Numbered from the stretch's first letter, positions 1-5,905 are shown. The stretch: 7,918 nucleotides of DNA from Pseudomonadota bacterium (GCA_030531915.1 JAUNMD010000043.1:1-7918), one strand, 5' to 3'. Notes: generated by a model not told the origin, from the letters alone. Made by a program: numbers and translations.

Positions 1-994
1 CCAAAAATTTCTTTTCAAGCGCAGAAATCAATTCATGAATGCCCAACATACCAGCGGCACTGATTGTTATGATTTCTGGTTTCTTTTTACGCCCAAACGA
101 TTTTTTGAAATCGGCCAAGCGTGTTTTTAATTCATCGGCGTCAATGGCGTCAATTTTGTTGATGATGACCATTTCCGGTTTGTGCACCAATCCACCACCA
201 TACGAATCCATTTCATAGCGTATTGCCGCATAGCGCGCCGCCCAATCTGGTTCTGTGCCATCAATAACGTGCAGAATCATTTTTGTACGTTCAGCATGTC
301 CCAAGAAACGGTCGCCCAAACCAACACCAGTATGCGCCCCCTCAATCAACCCAGGCAGGTCAACCAGCACATATTCGTGATTGTGCGCGTACATTACACC
401 CAGTTGCGGATTCAGGGTCGTAAATGGGTAATTCGCAATCTTTGGCCGTGCCGATGTTACCGCCGACAACAGTGTCGATTTACCCGCATTTGGAAATCCA
501 ACCAGACCAATATCTGCAATCAGTTTCAGACGCAATACGACCGTGCGTGATTCCCCAGGCAGACCGTCATTTGCCTGACGCGGGGCGCGGTTTGTCGGAC
601 TTTTGAAATGCAAATTTCCCCAACCGCCGTTGCCACCACGTGCCGCGCGATATTCCATACCATCGGCGGACAGGTCGGCGTATTCGATTTCTTCGTTTTC
701 AGACAAAATAACCGTACCAGTTGGCACAGGCAAAACCAATGTTTCGCCAGATGCGCCCGTACGCATTTTTCCCATACCATTTTCACCACGACCGGCGGCA
801 AAATTCGTCTTGTACCGGTAATCAATCAGTGTGTTCACATTTGGCACGGCACGAAAAACAATGTCGCCACCACGGCCACCATCGCCGCCGTTTGGGCCAC
901 CAAATTCAATGTATTTCTCGCGGCGGAAACTGGCACTGCCGTTACCCCCGTCACCCGCTTTGATTGTAATCTTTGCCTTGTCTAAGAACTTCAT
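1..994 (-). CDS. obg: Obg family GTPase (CgtA/ObgE), C-terminal end outside window
   Basis: Obg is an essential GTPase that binds the large ribosomal subunit and couples its assembly to GTP/ppGpp levels. Reading from 994 gives 331 uninterrupted residues running off the window edge. Residues 1-155 form the glycine-rich Obg fold (start MKFLDKAKITIKAGDGGNG; GGPNGGDGGRGG at 32-43). The G domain follows: G1 GFPNAGKST at 166-174, switch region YPFTTLNPQLG at 189-199, G3 DLPG at 212-215, G4 NKID at 279-282 and G5 ISAAG at 311-315. Minimal Obg proteins are about 330-345 residues, so only a few residues or a short tail should be missing. The start is set by AGGA (complement of 1001-1004), six bases upstream of the ATG. 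A TATAAT-like -10 (complement of 1015-1020) lies just upstream, but I see no good -35. The gene is divergent from ssrA. Identification is firm. Confidence 0.97.
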   Translation of the reverse strand, partial: MKFLDKAKITIKAGDGGNGSASFRREKYIEFGGPNGGDGGRGGDIVFRAVPNVNTLIDYRYKTNFAAGRGENGMGKMRTGASGETLVLPVPTGTVILSENEEIEYADLSADGMEYRAARGGNGGWGNLHFKSPTNRAPRQANDGLPGESRTVVLRLKLIADIGLVGFPNAGKSTLLSAVTSARPKIANYPFTTLNPQLGVMYAHNHEYVLVDLPGLIEGAHTGVGLGDRFLGHAERTKMILHVIDGTEPDWAARYAAIRYEMDSYGGGLVHKPEMVIINKIDAIDADELKTRLADFKKSFGRKKKPEIITISAAGMLGIHELISALEKKFL

Positions 995-1030
995 TTTTAA
1001 TCCTGTTTTCCGTGATTATAACTTAAAAAC

Positions 1031-1059
1031 TTGCAATTTCCACCGTAAATATTTATAAT
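1031..1059 (+). promoter_or_regulatory. Predicted sigma70-type promoter of ssrA
   Basis: TTGCAA at 1031-1036 and a perfect TATAAT at 1054-1059 are separated by 17 bases. This predicts transcription starting near 1066, immediately before the hairpin that opens the acceptor half of the permuted tmRNA. It lies in the space shared with the divergent obg gene. The call is by motif only. Confidence 0.75.
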
Positions 1060-1065
1060 ACACAC

Positions 1066-1145
1066 GTCGCGCAAGCGATGATGATTCTGAAATCTTTGTG
1101 GAATAGACGTTTTGGACTGGGGGGCGGTACCCCACAGCTCCACCA
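1066..1145 (+). ncRNA. ssrA: Permuted tmRNA, acceptor piece (3' half of tRNA-like domain)
   Basis: tmRNA rescues stalled ribosomes and tags the incomplete protein. In the permuted form the 3' acceptor half is transcribed first. Visible parts: a GCAA-tetraloop hairpin at 1067-1078; a segment (1083-1100) that pairs with the coding piece, GATTC (1083-1087) with GAATC (1311-1315) and AATCTTT (1091-1097) with AAAGATT (1304-1310); a T-arm of five pairs (1118-1122/1130-1134) around a 7-base loop; then CAGCTCC (1135-1141), discriminator A and encoded CCA (1143-1145). CAGCTCC pairs with GGGGCTG at 1268-1274 to make the seven-pair acceptor stem, with the same sequence as in E. coli tmRNA as I recall it. 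The T-loop reads GGCGGTA rather than the usual TTC-type loop. The 5' end is estimated from the promoter. Confidence 0.9.
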
Positions 1146-1267
1146 TTTATCTCGATTTCAGAAAATCATTGTGGTTGTGGATATGCGCCGTTTTCAAGAT
1201 GAAAAGTGTATAAACATACACAGCCATCGCAGAAAAACCAGCAGATACCAACCAGAATGATTTTATT
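1146..1267 (+). other. Intervening segment of the permuted tmRNA precursor
   Basis: These 122 bases join the CCA end of the acceptor piece to the 5' end of the coding piece and should be removed during maturation. They can fold back as a long hairpin continuing the acceptor stem: AAAATCATT (1162-1170) pairs with AATGATTTT (1256-1264), then after one G-G mismatch TGGTTG (1172-1177) pairs with CAACCA (1249-1254). A smaller hairpin GTGTAT/ATACAC (1206-1211/1216-1221, loop AAAC) sits inside. Such a folded loop matches how two-piece tmRNA precursors are known to be organised. Exact processing sites are inferred. Confidence 0.8.
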
Positions 1268-1462
1268 GGGGCTGACATAGTTTCGACAGGCGCAGTAAAG
1301 ACAAAAGATTGAATCCGACATGGCGTCGTTAAAAGCCGATTAAAAACTGAATGGCGATAGAATCGCTGCGAACGACAATGTTCGCCTTGCAATGGCTGCC
1401 TAATATGGCATCGGATATGATTGGCGATTGTTGATTGTATCCATTTCGCTTATTGCGGGGTC
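1268..1462 (+). ncRNA. ssrA: Permuted tmRNA, coding piece with proteolysis tag
   Basis: The piece starts with the typical tmRNA 5' sequence GGGGCTGACATAGTTTCGAC. The tag reading frame runs from GCT at 1365 to TAA at 1401-1403 and encodes AANDNVRLAMAA. The opening (A)ANDN and closing AA are hallmarks of tmRNA tags. GCT is preferred over GCG (1368) as resume codon because it leaves an A four bases upstream (1361), where E. coli has the important A86. After the stop, an H-type pseudoknot can form: GGATA (1413-1417) with TATCC (1438-1442) interleaved with GGCGA (1423-1427) and TCGCT (1446-1450). The mature 3' end is not visible and is placed shortly after the pseudoknot; it could extend to the hairpin at 1464-1491. 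The T-stem and acceptor stem are completed by the upstream acceptor piece. Confidence 0.92.
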
Positions 1463-1463
1463 G

Positions 1464-1491
1464 GTCGGGTACCTGGCACCAGAAACCCGAC
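1464..1491 (+). other. Hairpin after the tmRNA coding piece
   Basis: GTCGGGT (1464-1470) pairs perfectly with ACCCGAC (1485-1491), seven base pairs around a 14-base loop. It is not followed by a clear T-run, so it is a poor intrinsic terminator. It more likely marks the 3' trailer or processing boundary of tmRNA. Transcription may continue into the mini-protein gene 38 bases downstream. Confidence 0.55.
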
Positions 1492-1528
1492 ATTGATAAA
1501 TTTTAATACAAGGGAAAAAGGCATAAAA

Positions 1529-1759
1529 ATGTTTGGAAAAGTTAAAAAAGTATTCTTTACCAGCATGTTTGGTATTTTGTACGTATCATTCATGGCACAA
1601 ATCGTTTATGTTTTGGGCTGGGCACAGGGTATTGAAACCAAATTGTTCTATATGGGCATGTTGGCGTTGGAATGGTTGATTTTGATTGCAGCACGTTATT
1701 TGTCAAAACGTTCCAGCAACACCGCACAATACAACGGTTTTAACGGTCGTCGTCGCTAA
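1529..1759 (+). CDS. Small two-helix membrane protein, unknown function
   Basis: I do not recognise this 76-residue protein. The frame is open from 1421, but the earlier ATG lies inside the tmRNA coding piece. I chose the ATG at 1529 because AAGG at 1518-1521 lies seven bases upstream. The sequence begins MFGKVKKVFFTS and has two hydrophobic stretches, about residues 9-31 and 39-57, joined by a short loop (GWAQGIETK). It ends in a polar, basic tail (KRSSNTAQYNGFNGRRR). This predicts a hairpin inner-membrane protein with both ends in the cytoplasm. It lies between ssrA and a strong terminator with no clear promoter of its own, so it may be expressed by read-through from the ssrA promoter. No catalytic motif is visible. 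Confidence 0.75.
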   Translation: MFGKVKKVFFTSMFGILYVSFMAQIVYVLGWAQGIETKLFYMGMLALEWLILIAARYLSKRSSNTAQYNGFNGRRR

Positions 1760-1780
1760 ATCTGTGACGGTTGATAATTG

Positions 1781-1809
1781 AAATCCCCTGATTTTTTCAG
1801 GGGATTTTT
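1781..1809 (+). terminator. Intrinsic terminator after the mini-protein gene
   Basis: AAATCCCCTGA (1781-1791) and TCAGGGGATTT (1797-1807) form an 11-pair stem with a five-base T loop, followed by T residues to 1809. It would end the ssrA/mini-protein transcription unit. The flanking A/T runs suggest it could also work from the other strand, but no gene there needs it. Confidence 0.9.
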
Positions 1810-1816
1810 ATTGCCC

Positions 1817-1844
1817 TTGAATTATTATAAAAATATCTTATATT
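1817..1844 (+). promoter_or_regulatory. Predicted promoter for the Lon-like gene
   Basis: TTGAAT (1817-1822) and TATATT (1839-1844) are spaced by 16 bases. A second possible pair is TTGCCC (1811-1816) with TATCTT (1834-1839), spaced by 17. The first pair would start transcription within a few bases of the ATG at 1854. No SD-like sequence precedes this ATG, so the mRNA may be leaderless or nearly so. The call is by motif only. Confidence 0.5.
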
Positions 1845-1853
1845 TATTGCGCT

Positions 1854-3611
1854 ATGAAAGAATTTATTTTACCCGTTCGTGATTTGGTTGTTCACCCCGA
1901 TATTACCGTACCGGTATACGTTGACAACCCCCAGTCCATCGCTTGTATAGAGGCCGCCGCCGCATCTGGTGGGCGCATTGTTTTGGTACCCCAGCATTCG
2001 TGGTCGTATCCCGCCGCCCCCGAAGATATTTATGACATCGGCACGATTGGCGATATTGCGCATGTCTTGCGTATGCCTGATGGGTCGGCGCATGTTATTA
2101 TTTTGACCACACACGCGGTGAATTTGACCGATATTATGGTATCAGATGGTCTGTTTACGGCCGATGTTTCGCCGATTATCGTTGCAAACGATGAACGCGA
2201 CGAACAGACAATCGCCCTGCGCGATAAAATTGCCGAAAATATGCAGCAACTGTCCGGTGTGCGTAAATTCAAGGCCGATCGCCTGCGTGGTCTGATGCAG
2301 AATTACCCATTGGCGGCATTTGTTGATGGCGTGATTCAGATGGCGGGGCTGGAACCCGACGTGGCAATCCGCATTTTACGCACAACCAGTTGGCACGACA
2401 AACTGGTAATCTTGCTGGAACAAATCAACCTGATTATGGCAACGGCAAAGATTGAAGATTCAATCAATCGTCGTATTCAGCAACAGATGGAACGTGGCCG
2501 TCGCGAGGCGATTTTGCAAGAGAAAATGCGCGCAATTCAGCACGAAATGGGCGAAGACAGTGACGAGGTTGATTCTGAAAATATGCGCAAGCGTATTGAA
2601 AAAGCCCCCCTGCCCGCGGACGTGCGTGAAAAGGCCATGACCGAATGGAAACGCATGCGTTCTTTTGCGCCAATGTCAAACGATGGTGCGTTGTTAAAGT
2701 CGTACTTGGACGAATTGTTGTCCATGCCGTGGGGCAAATCCGACAAATCTGAAATCGACCTGAATGTGGCGCGTGGCGTGTTGGACAGCGAACATTCCGG
2801 TATGCAGTCGGTCAAAGAACGCATCTTGGAACATATTGCCGTCATGAAAAAGACCGGCGGCAATCAGGGCAGTATTTTGTGTTTTGTTGGCGCACCTGGG
2901 GTTGGCAAAACATCACTGGCAAAATCCATTGCAACCGCACTGGGACGCAAATATCACCGTATTTCACTGGGCGGTGTTTCGGACGAGGCGCATTTCCGCG
3001 GTCATCGCAAGACGTACATTGGCGCGCAGACCGGCCGTATTATGGACGCGCTGAAACGTTGCAAGGCGAACAATCCCGTGATTGTTTTGGACGAAATCGA
3101 CAAGATGGGGCGTGATTGGCGCGGTGATCCGGAATCTGCGTTGCTGGAAATCCTTGACCCAGAACAAAACAAGACATTCCGCGATCATTATTTGGAGGTT
3201 GACTTTGACCTGTCCAATGTGTTGTTCATTGCAACTGCGAACAGTTTGAACATGTCGGCGGCATTAAAAGATCGTATGGAAATTATCGAAATTCCGGGGT
3301 ACAGCGAAGATGAAAAGGTTCGTATCGCGCGCGAGCATCTGATTGCGCGTGCAGCGCATGACACGGGCTGGAATCCGGACAATATCGTGATTTCCGATGA
3401 TGCATTACGTCATATTATTCACGATTACACGTCTGAACAAGGGGTGCGTGAATTACAGCGTGAACTGACCGCGATTTTGCGGCGTGAATTGTTGCTGAAT
3501 AATTGCGAAGATGCCAAGACAGAATTTACGATTGCCAAAATCGACGAACTGTTGGCGGCGCACAAATCCGCAATTTTGGCAAAGCGCATTGGTTTTGGCG
3601 CACGGGCATAG
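1854..3611 (+). CDS. Lon-family AAA+ unfoldase lacking the peptidase domain
   Basis: The 585 residues align in order with bacterial Lon (La): an N-terminal substrate-binding domain (about 1-200, starting MKEFILPVRDLVVHP), a helical linker (QEKMRAIQHEMGE, 222-234), then the AAA+ module. Walker A is GAPGVGKTS (346-354), Walker B VIVLDEIDK (409-417), sensor 1 is the Asn of FIATAN (458-463), the arginine finger lies in LKDRMEII (R474), and sensor 2 is in GVRELQRE (R532). Full-length Lon is about 780-820 residues, with a C-terminal Ser-Lys protease domain. Here the protein stops (TAG) at the end of the AAA+ lid (..IGFGARA). The downstream bases in all three forward frames contain no peptidase remnant. 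It should therefore hydrolyse ATP and remodel proteins, but cannot cut them itself. The pore-loop segment reads YIGAQTGRI, where Lon normally has YIGxMPGxI. It could be a chaperone-like paralogue or a truncated lon; which one depends on whether another lon exists in the genome. Confidence 0.9.
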   Translation: MKEFILPVRDLVVHPDITVPVYVDNPQSIACIEAAAASGGRIVLVPQHSWSYPAAPEDIYDIGTIGDIAHVLRMPDGSAHVIILTTHAVNLTDIMVSDGLFTADVSPIIVANDERDEQTIALRDKIAENMQQLSGVRKFKADRLRGLMQNYPLAAFVDGVIQMAGLEPDVAIRILRTTSWHDKLVILLEQINLIMATAKIEDSINRRIQQQMERGRREAILQEKMRAIQHEMGEDSDEVDSENMRKRIEKAPLPADVREKAMTEWKRMRSFAPMSNDGALLKSYLDELLSMPWGKSDKSEIDLNVARGVLDSEHSGMQSVKERILEHIAVMKKTGGNQGSILCFVGAPGVGKTSLAKSIATALGRKYHRISLGGVSDEAHFRGHRKTYIGAQTGRIMDALKRCKANNPVIVLDEIDKMGRDWRGDPESALLEILDPEQNKTFRDHYLEVDFDLSNVLFIATANSLNMSAALKDRMEIIEIPGYSEDEKVRIAREHLIARAAHDTGWNPDNIVISDDALRHIIHDYTSEQGVRELQRELTAILRRELLLNNCEDAKTEFTIAKIDELLAAHKSAILAKRIGFGARA

Positions 3612-3630
3612 ACAGTAAAAAGATACAGTT

Positions 3631-3894
3631 ATGGATTTAACAGAACAATATTCAATTTGCAAAAACCTGCGCCGTTCTGATGTGACGGTGCATTGCGTAC
3701 GGTCGTCTGACAATAATGTATATCGGGTCACCGCGGGCGTACACGAATTGGTTTGCGTTCACCCATTGGAACGACGCAGTCACGCATTGGTGTACGCGCG
3801 AAACACACAAAACAATACCAGCGATATGCATAATGGGTTGTTTGCACGCATAGTTTTGCGTATAATTCAAAATAAAATAACAAAGGCACGGTAA
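3631..3894 (+). CDS. Possible small protein, unknown; doubtful
   Basis: An 87-codon frame fills the 284-base space between the Lon-like gene and tsaB. It begins 19 bases after the Lon stop and ends one base before the tsaB ATG. The first two thirds (MDLTEQYSICKNLRRSDVTV...) look soluble, with codon use similar to neighbouring genes. The last third coincides with the predicted tsaB promoter and becomes A/T-rich. There is no good SD before the ATG, no recognisable motif and no membrane segment. It may be a real but rapidly evolving gene, a decayed gene, or simply an open intergenic region. Confidence 0.35.
   Translation: MDLTEQYSICKNLRRSDVTVHCVRSSDNNVYRVTAGVHELVCVHPLERRSHALVYARNTQNNTSDMHNGLFARIVLRIIQNKITKAR
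3838..3866 (+). promoter_or_regulatory. Predicted promoter of the tsaB-rimI operon
   Basis: TTGTTT (3838-3843) and a perfect TATAAT (3861-3866) are separated by 17 bases. Transcription would begin near 3873, leaving a leader of about 23 bases that carries AAAGG before the tsaB ATG. Motif-based call. Confidence 0.65.
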
Positions 3895-3895
3895 A

Positions 3896-4444
3896 ATGAT
3901 ACTGGTTATAAATACATCTGGGGCGGGATTGGAATTTGTACTGGGCGCACATCACGTGCGTGTGGATGCCGAAAAACAGTCCGTCGCGTTGCCAACCGAA
4001 TGCGAAAAATTTATGCACGAATGTGGCGCATCTTGGCGTGATTTGACCGCCATCGCCGTTGTTGTTGGCCCCGGCAGTTTTACAGGTATTCGTCTGGGCA
4101 TCGCCTATGCCAAGGGGTTGGCGATGGGCCTGAATATCCCAGTTGTGCCAATCAATGCATTTGAACTGTATTTGGCGGCGACGCCGGACGCGTTTGTGGC
4201 GATTGAATCTGGACGTGGCGATTTCTTTGTCGCATCTGCGAAAACCCAGCCACAAACGATGTCTATTGAAGAATTGGAAACACGTCAAATGGAATGTCCG
4301 CAAACCGTTGGGCACAAGCCCTTTGATTTAACACTGGCGACAAAAATCGCCGAACAAAAACTGGCCGCGGGCAATTTGGACGCCGTTGTTCCAATGTATC
4401 TGCGTCCCAGTTATGCCGAAGAGCACGCCGCCCATGCTGAATGA
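3896..4444 (+). CDS. tsaB: tRNA threonylcarbamoyladenosine biosynthesis protein TsaB
   Basis: TsaB (YeaZ) is the scaffold partner of TsaD in the complex with TsaE that installs t6A at position 37 of ANN-decoding tRNAs. It has the actin-like/ASKHA fold. The 182 residues show the family signature VVVGPGSFTGIRLGIAYAKG (residues 55-74) and the typical C-terminal PMYLRP (166-171). The N-terminal strand reads ILVINTSGAG, where most TsaB proteins have a D-T-S pattern. At 182 residues it is shorter than E. coli TsaB (about 231), with most shortening in the C-terminal half. The start is supported by AAAGG about nine bases upstream. It is first in a tight operon, overlapping rimI by 11 bases, an arrangement common in bacteria. 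Confidence 0.93.
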   Translation: MILVINTSGAGLEFVLGAHHVRVDAEKQSVALPTECEKFMHECGASWRDLTAIAVVVGPGSFTGIRLGIAYAKGLAMGLNIPVVPINAFELYLAATPDAFVAIESGRGDFFVASAKTQPQTMSIEELETRQMECPQTVGHKPFDLTLATKIAEQKLAAGNLDAVVPMYLRPSYAEEHAAHAE

Positions 4445-4820
4445 ACTGGAAAATTTGCACCGCGCCTGTTTCCCGTCAAAGCCATGGACGGCACAGGATT
4501 TTGCCGATTTGAAGAAATCGGGCTGTGATATTATTGCCAGTCAAAATGGGTTTATCGTATATCGTGCCGTCGCGGACGAAGCAGAAATTATCACCATTGG
4601 TGTTCACCCCGACGCGCGCCGCGGTGGAATTGCGTCCGCAATGTTGGTCGTTGCAGAACAGGACTTGCGCGCCCGTGGCATCAAAAAATTATTCTTGGAG
4701 GTTGCAGAAAACAACGCCCCAGCCCGCCAGTTGTATGAACACGCGGGATTTCACCAGATTGGCATTCGCCCAAAATATTACGATGGCGTTGACGCCATTA
4801 TGATGGAGAAAGAATTATGA
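4434..4820 (+). CDS. rimI: Ribosomal protein S18-alanine N-acetyltransferase RimI
   Basis: RimI is a GNAT-fold enzyme that moves acetyl from acetyl-CoA to the N-terminal alanine of ribosomal protein S18 and sometimes other proteins. The 128-residue frame carries GNAT motif A, IGVHPDARRGGIAS (55-68), with the RRGGIA pyrophosphate-binding loop. Motif B follows: LEVAENNAPARQLYEHAGF (88-106). The RimI C-terminal signature is KYYDGVDAIMM (114-124), whose tyrosines match the conserved catalytic Tyr region. The ATG at 4434 is preferred over 4386 because the longer form adds 16 residues wholly inside tsaB, while the shorter form matches the usual RimI N-terminus and is preceded by GAAGAG. It overlaps tsaB by 11 bases, and its stop overlaps the next ATG (ATGA at 4817), indicating translational coupling. 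Confidence 0.93.
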   Translation: MLNELENLHRACFPSKPWTAQDFADLKKSGCDIIASQNGFIVYRAVADEAEIITIGVHPDARRGGIASAMLVVAEQDLRARGIKKLFLEVAENNAPARQLYEHAGFHQIGIRPKYYDGVDAIMMEKEL

Positions 4821-5248
4821 CCGCATATCGCCCCAGTCATGCCCGCGTTGTTCAGCGCACCGCCCCAGGGGGCGCGGCCGCATATAATATGGTGGATGCA
4901 CCGACTGTGCCCGTGGACACACCGGCGATTGTGGCGTTTGGTGGTGAACTGACCAATGCGGAAATTCACGCAAATTCATATGGCAAAATGCTGTATCGCG
5001 CATTGGCCGAAGAAAATGTTTCTGGCGTGAATGTTTATTCTGTGGTCTATGATTTCGCATCGCGCAGTCCGTCGCTGGAACGTGCCGATTTGTTTCATCG
5101 CGCGGGGCGTAAATTAAAGTTGGCCGACCATCCAATCACGCGCGCCGCCATGACCGCACGTCTGGACGAAATGCGCGCCAATGAACCCGTTCCCAATTAC
5201 GTCATTGATTTATACAATGTACTGTTGCAACCGCGTCTGTTTGATTAA
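4817..5248 (+). CDS. N-terminal part of an interrupted alpha/beta-hydrolase-like protein
   Basis: This 143-residue frame begins in an ATGA overlap with rimI, with GGAG about ten bases upstream, so it belongs to the same operon. I do not recognise the family. Residues 36-47 (PAIVAFGGELTN) and 70-82 (GVNVYSVVYDFAS) look like the early beta strands of an alpha/beta hydrolase, the first ending in an oxyanion-type GG turn. The frame ends at TAA (5246-5248) after LLQPRLFD. The same frame then continues with NGRVRPINTAIKNMRN into the next ORF, which carries the nucleophile elbow. The two look like one 361-residue protein split by a single stop codon. On its own this part would lack the active-site serine. 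Function is unknown. Confidence 0.6.
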   Translation: MTAYRPSHARVVQRTAPGGAAAYNMVDAPTVPVDTPAIVAFGGELTNAEIHANSYGKMLYRALAEENVSGVNVYSVVYDFASRSPSLERADLFHRAGRKLKLADHPITRAAMTARLDEMRANEPVPNYVIDLYNVLLQPRLFD

Positions 5249-5257
5249 AATGGTCGT

Positions 5258-5905
5258 GTGCGCCCGATAAACACGGCGATAAAAAACATGCGCAATATTA
5301 TGTTTTATGGGCACAGCCACGGCGCGGCCGTGATAACCCAACTGGGCGATTATATGGCCCAGCAACTGTATGACGCGGGACGCACACCCGAACAAGTTGC
5401 CAAGATTCAGCGTAATTTATTGGTGATTCAACACGGGCCATTGACCCCGCTGAACCCGAACCGCCGCCGTTTTAATACACTGTCGTTTGCGTCCGCCGAA
5501 GATACCACGATGCAGAATCACAGCAACGCATTCGCACGATACATGTCTGAAAATTCCGCTGATGTTGTGCCGGCATTCTTTGCGGGCGATCGCGGAAACC
5601 TGTTTATTGTCCAGCGTTTACGCAGTTCTTTTATTGGCGAACATGACCACCGCGGGATTTTGCGTGATGAACGCGAACAAATGATGACATCGGACGACGG
5701 TGGCATATTATTTGATGCCGAACGCAATGCATTGACATGCGGTGCAAAAAACATGCTGACGGGCCGCGCCGTGCCATCTGTACGCGATTTGGTAAATGGA
5801 AAAACCGTCAATTTTGACCAGATGAAACGCGCCGGCGATGCGCTGTACAATATTATGCTGGCTGATTTGCATCAACAAAACTTAGCACGCGGGAATCAAA
5901 AATAA
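5258..5905 (+). CDS. C-terminal part of an interrupted alpha/beta-hydrolase-like protein
   Basis: This is the continuation, in the same frame, of the upstream 4817-5248 frame after a TAA codon and three sense codons (NGR). The GTG at 5258 is only a formal start and has no SD; ATG at 5288 is another possibility. Residues 13-24 (NIMFYGHSHGAA) form a strand and a G-x-S-x-G nucleophile elbow with Ser20. A further strand LLVIQHG (54-60) follows. PAFFAGDRGN (105-114) and GEHDHRG (127-133) offer candidate acid and base residues (Asp111, His129 or His131), so a Ser-Asp-His hydrolase is plausible but unproven. No signal peptide or membrane segment is visible. Its 3' end overlaps the convergent helicase gene by 53 bases. 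Confidence 0.6.
   Translation: MRPINTAIKNMRNIMFYGHSHGAAVITQLGDYMAQQLYDAGRTPEQVAKIQRNLLVIQHGPLTPLNPNRRRFNTLSFASAEDTTMQNHSNAFARYMSENSADVVPAFFAGDRGNLFIVQRLRSSFIGEHDHRGILRDEREQMMTSDDGGILFDAERNALTCGAKNMLTGRAVPSVRDLVNGKTVNFDQMKRAGDALYNIMLADLHQQNLARGNQK

Noticed and set aside
526..825. Minus-strand frame of 99 codons within obg
   Set aside because: Obg reads without stops in a different minus-strand frame through this region with all its motifs, so this is an out-of-phase shadow.
1147..1278. A 43-codon minus-strand frame inside the tmRNA intervening segment that looks like a one-helix membrane peptide
   Set aside because: It has no SD, its first codons are the complement of the conserved tmRNA 5' end, and the segment is already explained by a long RNA hairpin. 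An open stretch of this length is not rare by chance.
1421..1528. An upstream extension of the mini membrane protein gene to the ATG at 1421
   Set aside because: These codons lie in the tmRNA pseudoknot and its 3' hairpin. The ATG at 1529 has a well-placed AAGG.
3612..3895. A missing Lon peptidase domain shifted to another frame
   Set aside because: Reading the three forward frames shows no peptidase motif (no S-A-G or catalytic Lys region), and the next gene is tsaB.
3728..4315. A 195-codon minus-strand frame opposite tsaB
   Set aside because: It is the shadow of tsaB: the plus strand carries the clear GPGSFTGIR signature and has a promoter and SD, while the minus frame has no motif.
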